A DNA stretch of 6,597 bases from an uncultured Parvimonas sp. (lineage in GTDB: Bacteria; Bacillota; Clostridia; Tissierellales; Peptoniphilaceae): the NCBI GenBank assembly GCA_902470455.1, contig CABRGI010000042.1, positions 1 to 6,597 on the forward strand. The letters are read 5' to 3'. Shown one piece after another: positions 1 to 4,128 of the stretch. Each line of letters opens with the position of its first letter. The stretch's first letter is position 1. The notes below the pieces were generated by a model that saw only the letters and a list, made by a program, of their open reading frames with translations, was not told the DNA's origin and ran no database searches. Both the position numbers and the translations under genes were made by a program.

Positions 1-363
1 CAAAATAAGTTTGGGGCTTATTTCAATTAATTCATCATTTACAACTACATAATTCTTTATATTAATGTTTTCTAAGTTCATCATTTCTCTTAACCCATCT
101 TGAATATAGTGCATTTGAACACAATGTGGAGATTCGTCAACTGTGGCAAAGATAATATTATGTACTTTTCCATTTCTAATCATACCACCTATTTTTGTTA
201 TTGCAATATTTATATGAGTATTTTCAAGACATAACTTATATATATTCTTAGAAATTTTCTCTAATTTTTCATAACCTTTAGGTTGTATATTTTAAAGACA
301 AGTACCTACTATAATAATAGTTTCCTCAATATCATAAATATTAGATGTCATTACTTCTTTCAT
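1..363 (-). pseudogene. Unrecognised protein gene interrupted by in-frame TAA at codon 24, running off the window
   Basis: The ATG at 363-361 follows a strong ribosome binding site and a good promoter. The frame reads 23 codons (starting MKEVMTSNIYDIEE, ending VGTCL), then meets TAA at 294-292. The same frame then stays open for 97 codons to base 1, where it leaves the window. The part after the stop looks like real protein: a helix-like stretch (about residues 27-50), then hydrophobic strands, then a His/Cys-containing segment with the motif SPHCVQMHY (about residues 77-85) and GLREMM. A single base change in codon 24 would restore one ORF, so I call this a recently broken gene. A sequencing error or a genuine 23-residue leader peptide are alternatives. 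UAA is not a selenocysteine codon, so recoding is unlikely. No restart codon with a good ribosome binding site is evident just after the stop. I do not recognise the family and assign no function. The true 3' end is outside the window. Confidence 0.6.
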
Positions 364-367
364 AAAT

Positions 368-380
368 TACCACCTCTCCA
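368..380 (-). promoter_or_regulatory. Strong Shine-Dalgarno site of the interrupted leftmost gene
   Basis: On the minus strand the sequence reads TGGAGAGGTGGTAATTTATG. The purine-rich GGAGAGGTGG lies a few bases upstream of the ATG at 363-361. It is the clearest ribosome binding site in the window and fixes the start of the interrupted ORF. Its preservation argues that the gene was recently functional. Confidence 0.7.
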
Positions 381-399
381 ACAATGCCACTATCTCACA

Positions 400-428
400 A
401 TTAAACGAGTGAACACTAAGCATGCCAA
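400..428 (-). promoter_or_regulatory. Sigma-A-type promoter of the interrupted leftmost gene
   Basis: The minus strand has a -35 box TTGGCA (428-423, 5 of 6 consensus bases), a 17-bp spacer and a -10 box TTTAAT (405-400, 5 of 6). Transcription would start near 393, giving a leader of about 30 nt that ends in the strong Shine-Dalgarno site and the ATG at 363. Box quality, ideal spacing and position together make this the best promoter prediction in the window. It is inferred from sequence only. Confidence 0.6.
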
Positions 429-436
429 GTAGTCCC

Positions 437-464
437 GTTTATAAGTCTAGACATATCTATAAAC
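437..464. promoter_or_regulatory. 28-bp inverted-repeat element, candidate operator or activator site
   Basis: Outer arms GTTTATA (437-443) and TATAAAC (458-464) are perfect 7-bp inverted repeats. They enclose a separate perfect 8-bp palindrome GTCTAGAC (445-452), set off-centre. The element ends 9 bp upstream of the predicted -35 box, so its centre is about 57 bp upstream of the predicted transcription start. That position suits an activator, although a repressor or a recombinase site is also possible. On the plus strand it is followed by ATTTTT, but no plus-strand gene exists that it could terminate. Confidence 0.4.
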
Positions 465-490
465 ATTTTTACGATAGGTAGGAGTTATCA

Positions 491-537
491 TTAAAAAGTA
501 TCAGACTATAGTGCCCAAATCATATAGGACACTTTTT
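491..537 (-). terminator. Rho-independent terminator-like hairpin after the nuclease-like ORF
   Basis: On the minus strand a 10-bp stem pairs AAAAAGTGTC (537-528) with GATACTTTTT (502-493), with one G-T wobble. Inside it CTATA (527-523) pairs with TATAG (510-506), leaving a 3-nt bulge at 505-503 and a 12-nt loop. The 3' arm ends in a run of five T. It lies about 65 nt downstream of the stop codon at 602 and separates that gene from the leftmost promoter. An alternative 6-bp pairing, GTGTCC with GGGCAC, competes with this fold. The 5' run of A could make it bidirectional. Confidence 0.55.
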
Positions 538-601
538 GAGGCATGTTTTAATGAATATGATTCTGTTTGAGAAAATATATCTTAAGAACTATTCAAGTAA
601 A

Positions 602-1855
602 TTATTTTAAACTATTTAATTTATCTTCTTGTTTACAGTACTTCTCGATTATTCTATAATATTTGTCTTTGTTGAAATCTTGTCGTGTAATATACAATTT
701 ATATCTTTTAAAAAGTTTATCATTTAAAATATTTTTTTCTATTGCACAATATGGGCTTATTTCATAATTATTATTCTTTCTAAGAAAATCAATAAATGTA
801 TTTGCTTTTTTATTTCTAAACAATTCTGGAGATAACATCCCTATTTGGAAATATTTCTTATTTTTATTATCAAGATAATGTATCATGGGCTGATTGCCTG
901 TAATAAAATTATATAATTTTATATCTTTTAAAATATATATTCCCTCTCTTTCAACAAAGGGATAAGAAATATTTGTTAATAAAATCGGGACTACATTTAC
1001 ATTATCTATATTGCAATTAATATCCTTAAGTCTTGAATTAATGCTTTTCTTTCCATTCTCATCCTTGGTAAAATGTTTTAAATTACGTTTAAATTTATCA
1101 ATATAATAGTCTAGTTCCTGAATATTTCGACAATATCCTCTCACATTATCATGCTGAAATTGAGTTTTGCACTCAATGATAAACAATGTATTATCTATAT
1201 ATAGTAAAATATCTAATTCATAACTCTTGCCATTACTATTTGTTTTGACATTCTTAATAGCACTATGATTGTAACTTAATAATAACTTATGTATGTAATT
1301 TTCATATTTTGAACCCTTTTTAAAGATTTCATTATTATTGGTAAAAAGAACCATTATACTTTTTAGTGGTTCAATCATTTTTATTATTGATGGAAGTATA
1401 AGTATAAAATTGTTGTATTCAATTAAAAATGATGAGAATAAATCATTTTTGCTTTTACCAAATACCAGATGATTAAAAATAGCTTTTATTTCATCTACAC
1501 TAAATTTGTTTTGTGATAAATCATATTTTAATTTATCTATATCTATTTTTAGTACGTTTTTTTCATTAATAGCTAGTTTGTAAAAATAAGTGTATATGGA
1601 AACCCATCTTTCCAGTTTTATGCCTAGGTATTCTTCAGTTAAGTCATCACTATAAAAGAATTCTTTTAATTTTTCTCTAAAGGAATTTGAATATTTAATT
1701 ATATCATTTTTATTATCAAAATCTTTCAAAGTTTTAGCATTATTTAAATCATTATATTCTAAAAATGAGAATATTCTATCCGTAATTATTCCATGGTTTT
1801 CACTAATATATAATTTATTAAACAATCTAGTCTTTACTTCCACATCTCCAAACAT
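602..1855 (-). CDS. Unrecognised protein with PD-(D/E)xK nuclease-like core, possibly the C-terminal part of a split gene
   Basis: I prefer the ATG at 1855 (417 residues). A TTG at 1873 would add six residues and overlap the upstream ORF by 14 bp. Neither start has a Shine-Dalgarno site. The ATG lies 4 nt after the upstream stop, so expression would need translational coupling. In the 417-residue numbering, the first 160 residues look helical. A restriction-endonuclease-like core follows: GSKYENYIHKLL with a conserved-looking Glu near 185, SYELDILL with Asp near 215, and strand IIECKTQ with Glu 228 and Lys 230. This is the E...D...ExK layout of PD-(D/E)xK enzymes (Mrr, NERD, Holliday-resolvase-like folds). 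A hydrophobic strand VVPILLTN follows near 289, then a Lys/Asn-rich tail. Nuclease activity is inferred from the motif only, and the substrate is unknown. A role in phage or plasmid defence is plausible but unproven. The gene is more AT-rich than secA and has no transmembrane segment. Removing one upstream 7-bp repeat would fuse it in frame to its neighbour. Confidence 0.75.
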   Translation of the reverse strand: MFGDVEVKTRLFNKLYISENHGIITDRIFSFLEYNDLNNAKTLKDFDNKNDIIKYSNSFREKLKEFFYSDDLTEEYLGIKLERWVSIYTYFYKLAINEKNVLKIDIDKLKYDLSQNKFSVDEIKAIFNHLVFGKSKNDLFSSFLIEYNNFILILPSIIKMIEPLKSIMVLFTNNNEIFKKGSKYENYIHKLLLSYNHSAIKNVKTNSNGKSYELDILLYIDNTLFIIECKTQFQHDNVRGYCRNIQELDYYIDKFKRNLKHFTKDENGKKSINSRLKDINCNIDNVNVVPILLTNISYPFVEREGIYILKDIKLYNFITGNQPMIHYLDNKNKKYFQIGMLSPELFRNKKANTFIDFLRKNNNYEISPYCAIEKNILNDKLFKRYKLYITRQDFNKDKYYRIIEKYCKQEDKLNSLK

Positions 1856-1876
1856 CCAATTACCAATTACCAATTA
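1856..1876. repeat. Three perfect tandem copies of a 7-bp repeat at the junction of two ORFs
   Basis: The plus strand reads CCAATTA three times without mismatch (TAATTGG on the coding strand). The third coding-strand copy supplies the TAA stop (1862-1860) of the upstream ORF, and the downstream ATG (1855-1853) follows it directly. Seven is not a multiple of three, so changing the copy number shifts the frame. Hand translation with two copies reads ...DIIGNW-MFGDV..., joining the ORFs in frame. It is therefore either a recent duplication that broke a gene or a slip-prone switch. Confidence 0.9.
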
Positions 1877-2450
1877 TATCATTTACTAAATTTAATAACT
1901 GAATTAAAACTAGAATATCAATTACATCTTTATCATCAGTATTTTGGTAATATGTCGATTCGCCACTTGTAAATCCATTTCTAAGCAATATGCCCAATCC
2001 TAAAATGATATTTTCACTAGAAGCTTTATATTGTTCTTGCTCATACTCAGATGAAGTTTTACTTAATATATCTAAATTTATAGATATTTGAGTATTAAAC
2101 CTTTCCAGCAATTTTAAATACGAACACTTCATCAGTTTGATTTTTAATATATCTTTTTTAATTTGATCTCTTTTTTTGTTTAGTTTATCACCCTCTTTAG
2201 ATAATCGTCTAAATTTCTTATAACTATTATTTGAAAGGTTATCTTTAACCCAATTTTTTATTAGACATTTAGTATCGTTACTAAATAATGTTTCGTTTCT
2301 ATCTGTAACAAAAAAACCAGCGTATTTTAAAACTTTTAGTATTTCTTCCTCATTTTTGTTTTTGTTAATATAATCCAAATAGTCTAAAGGATTATTCTTT
2401 AAATATCTTTCAATTGAATTTATTCTCACATCATTGTATTTCTTCCTCAT
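1860..2450 (-). CDS. Unrecognised helical protein, possibly the N-terminal part of a split nuclease-like gene
   Basis: I choose the ATG at 2450 (196 residues) because GGGG stands 7 nt upstream of it. A TTG at 2510 would give 216 residues but has no visible ribosome binding site, and its extra 20 residues (KILKKRKLINIGK...) are merely basic. I recognise no family. The protein is rich in Asn, Lys, Ile and Leu. An N-terminal helical part with KVLKYAGFF (about residues 39-47) is followed by a strongly charged, probably coiled-coil helix (about 78-120). Then come a GLGILLRNGF segment (about 151-160) and a hydrophobic C-terminal helix, ILVLIQLLNLVNDIIGNW. I see no signal peptide. Translation stops inside the 7-bp repeat array, 4 nt before the ATG of the nuclease-like ORF, so the two are at least co-transcribed. 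Ending right at a hydrophobic helix, together with the repeat, suggests that this is the front part of a roughly 613-residue protein whose rear part carries the nuclease core. A scaffold, sensor or specificity role would be a guess. Confidence 0.6.
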   Translation of the reverse strand: MRKKYNDVRINSIERYLKNNPLDYLDYINKNKNEEEILKVLKYAGFFVTDRNETLFSNDTKCLIKNWVKDNLSNNSYKKFRRLSKEGDKLNKKRDQIKKDILKIKLMKCSYLKLLERFNTQISINLDILSKTSSEYEQEQYKASSENIILGLGILLRNGFTSGESTYYQNTDDKDVIDILVLIQLLNLVNDIIGNW

Positions 2451-2530
2451 ATGAATACCCCATATTATTTTGCCAATATTTATCAATTTCCGTTTCTTAA
2501 GTATTTTCAAAGCATAATTATTATTTACAA

Positions 2531-2559
2531 TATATAAATTTTTTCATCTATCCCATCAA
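2531..2559 (-). promoter_or_regulatory. Second, weaker promoter candidate for the two-ORF accessory unit
   Basis: The minus strand reads TTGATG (2559-2554), a 17-bp spacer, and TATATA (2536-2531). Each box has 4 of 6 consensus bases. Transcription would start near 2524, leaving about 75 nt before the ATG at 2450. In such AT-rich DNA a match like this can arise by chance. It overlaps the -10 box of the upstream candidate by one base. Confidence 0.25.
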
Positions 2560-2587
2560 CTACACGTGCATGTTTTTGTTTTGTCAA
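2559..2587 (-). promoter_or_regulatory. Promoter candidate for the two-ORF accessory unit
   Basis: The minus strand has a perfect -35 box TTGACA (2587-2582), a 17-bp spacer and a weaker -10 box TGTAGT (2564-2559, 4 of 6). It lies in the roughly 200-bp gap between the rRNA methyltransferase gene and the first accessory ORF. The accessory pair could therefore be transcribed independently of secA and the methyltransferase. The predicted leader to the ATG at 2450 is about 100 nt. The remainder of the gap (2588-2640) shows nothing else I can support. Confidence 0.4.
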
Positions 2588-2640
2588 CTCAACCATGCTA
2601 CAATTTCTCGACGGATACATTACCATAAAATAATTACAAG

Positions 2641-2693
2641 AAAAATACTGAAATCAAAATCATCTACTTCAACTCTCGGATTTCTTTGATTTC
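2641..2693 (-). terminator. Weak terminator-like inverted repeat after the rRNA methyltransferase gene
   Basis: Perfect 9-bp arms, GAAATCAAA (2693-2685 on the minus strand) and TTTGATTTC (2658-2650), enclose a 26-nt loop. The minus strand then reads AGTATTTTT. The repeat begins 17 nt after the stop codon at 2711. The large loop and low GC of the stem make it a mediocre terminator, but its position and the T-run fit. Confidence 0.35.
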
Positions 2694-2710
2694 GAGATTT
2701 TTCTAGTCTT

Positions 2711-4069
2711 TCACTTCTGTACTTTTGACATCAATACTACCGTCTCCACATGAACTGTTCTTGGAAATTGGTTGAAGATTTTTAATGTTTTTAGTTCATA
2801 TCCATTTTCAAGTAGAATTTGAACGTCTCTTTTTTGTGTTTTTGGATTGCAGGAAATGTAAACCATTGTTTTTGCACCGCAAGAGATTATTTTTTCCAAT
2901 GCTTTTTGGTTTATTCCATCTCTAGGTGGATCTACGACGATTACATCTACCATTTCTTTTCTATTTTCAATTTCTTCTAAGACGTCTCCGGCAATAAAGG
3001 TACAATTTGTTAGTCCGTTTTCTTTAGCAGATTTGTTTGCACTTTCGACTGCCTCTTCTACAATTTCAATTCCATAGACTGCTTTTGCTTTTCTTGCTAC
3101 AATTTGTCCTATTGTTCCAGTTCCTGAGTATAGGTCAAAGACTACTTTATTTTCTATGTCTCCACAAAGTTCAATTGCTTTTGAGTATAGATTTATTGCT
3201 CCAAATACATTTGGTTGAAAGAATGAAAAAGGTGTTACTTTAAATTCCAAATCAAATATTTTTTCTGTTATGTATTCTTTTCCAAATATAATATTTATCT
3301 TTTCAGGAACAACTGCATCTGCAAGTGAGTCATTTTCAGTGTGGACGATAGATTTTATATTTCCTTCAAGTTTCAATCCCAAAAGCATATCTACAAAACT
3401 TTTTCTATCAAATTCACTTTGTGTTGTCGTTACGATATTTACCATTATTTCGCCAGTTGTCAATGCATAACGAATGATTAAATGTCTTAAAAGTCCTTCG
3501 TGAGTTCTCTTTTTAACAAATGGAAGATTTTTTTCTCTTACAAAGTCGATAATTGCATTTCTTATTATTTCAAAATCTCTATGTACTAAATTACATTCTT
3601 TCGTATCTACAACTTCGTAAAATCTATTCTTTTTATGCATGCCAAGCATTATTGGACTGTCTTTATACATATCGGCAAAAGTGTATTCCATTTTGTTTCT
3701 ATATGCAGTTTTTAATGGACTTTCAAATATTTCAGGTTCTTCTGAATATACATCTTCAAAAAGTTCCTTTATTTGTCTTTGTTTTAGTTTAAGTTCATAT
3801 TCATAAGGAACACTTTGATAGCTACATCCACCACATTCCAAATAGTTTGGACAAGTTGGATTAGTTTCAAGCGGACTTTTTTCTAAAATTCCCAAAAGTT
3901 TAGCTTCCATATGTTTTTCTCTTTTTCTTCCAACGACTACAGAAACTTTTTGTCCTTCAATTCCACCCTTAAAATTTACTTTTTTATCTTCAAAAGTAAA
4001 TTCGGACATATTAGGAAAATTAACTTTTTCAATTATTCCCTCTATATATTTTTTCTTTCTTCTTCCCAT
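2711..4069 (-). CDS. rlmD: 23S rRNA (uracil-5-)-methyltransferase, RumA/RlmD/RlmCD family
   Basis: This 452-residue cytoplasmic enzyme uses S-adenosylmethionine to methylate carbon 5 of a uridine in 23S rRNA. Residues 1-60 form a TRAM-like RNA-binding domain. Cys73, Cys79, Cys82 (CPNYLECGGC) and Cys159 match the 4Fe-4S cluster ligands of E. coli RumA. The methyltransferase domain shows FFQPN (283-287), the SAM loop VFDLYSGTGTIG (310-321), DPPRDG (380-385), the nucleophile Cys407 in YISCNP, and Glu442 in VHVETV, the expected general base. All key residues are present and the length is normal, so it should be active. The ATG at 4069 has GAAAGG 7 nt upstream. It is the next gene after secA, 59 bp away with a hairpin between. 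In Firmicutes one enzyme of this family (YefA/RlmCD) can modify both U747 and U1939, and sequence alone does not tell me which position is used here. Confidence 0.93.
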   Translation of the reverse strand: MGRRKKKYIEGIIEKVNFPNMSEFTFEDKKVNFKGGIEGQKVSVVVGRKREKHMEAKLLGILEKSPLETNPTCPNYLECGGCSYQSVPYEYELKLKQRQIKELFEDVYSEEPEIFESPLKTAYRNKMEYTFADMYKDSPIMLGMHKKNRFYEVVDTKECNLVHRDFEIIRNAIIDFVREKNLPFVKKRTHEGLLRHLIIRYALTTGEIMVNIVTTTQSEFDRKSFVDMLLGLKLEGNIKSIVHTENDSLADAVVPEKINIIFGKEYITEKIFDLEFKVTPFSFFQPNVFGAINLYSKAIELCGDIENKVVFDLYSGTGTIGQIVARKAKAVYGIEIVEEAVESANKSAKENGLTNCTFIAGDVLEEIENRKEMVDVIVVDPPRDGINQKALEKIISCGAKTMVYISCNPKTQKRDVQILLENGYELKTLKIFNQFPRTVHVETVVLMSKVQK

Positions 4070-4090
4070 ATATTACCTTTCTATTAGCAG

Positions 4091-4116
4091 AAAAGAGCGA
4101 AATAACTTCACTCTTT
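4091..4116 (-). terminator. Hairpin terminator or attenuator between secA and the rRNA methyltransferase gene
   Basis: On the minus strand AAAGAGTGAA (4116-4107) pairs with TTCGCTCTTT (4101-4092) in a 10-bp stem with one T-G wobble and a 5-nt loop. The 3' arm ends in TTTT, but no longer T-run follows. It begins 12 nt after the secA stop codon. The start codon of the next gene is only about 20 nt beyond it and no good promoter fits in that space. Partial read-through from secA is the simplest reading. Confidence 0.5.
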
Positions 4117-4128
4117 CCCCTAATCTAT

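Noticed and set aside
364..420. Possible T-box or other riboswitch in the leader of the leftmost gene
   Set aside because: The predicted transcript leader is only about 30 nt, and no T-box core or known riboswitch motif is visible.
1871..1873. TTG at 1873 as the start of the nuclease-like ORF
   Set aside because: The six extra residues are only translated 7-bp repeat, no ribosome binding site is present, and the ATG at 1855 sits 4 nt after the upstream stop.
2671..2700. Plus-strand hairpin TCTCG/CGAGA followed by TTTTT as a plus-strand terminator
   Set aside because: The stem is only 5 bp with a 14-nt loop, and no plus-strand gene ends there.
3037..3792. Three plus-strand open frames of 66-79 codons at 3037-3243, 3270-3470 and 3553-3792
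   Set aside because: They lie antisense within the well-supported methyltransferase gene, are low-complexity (Leu/Phe/Ser-rich), and have no matching promoter or family motif.
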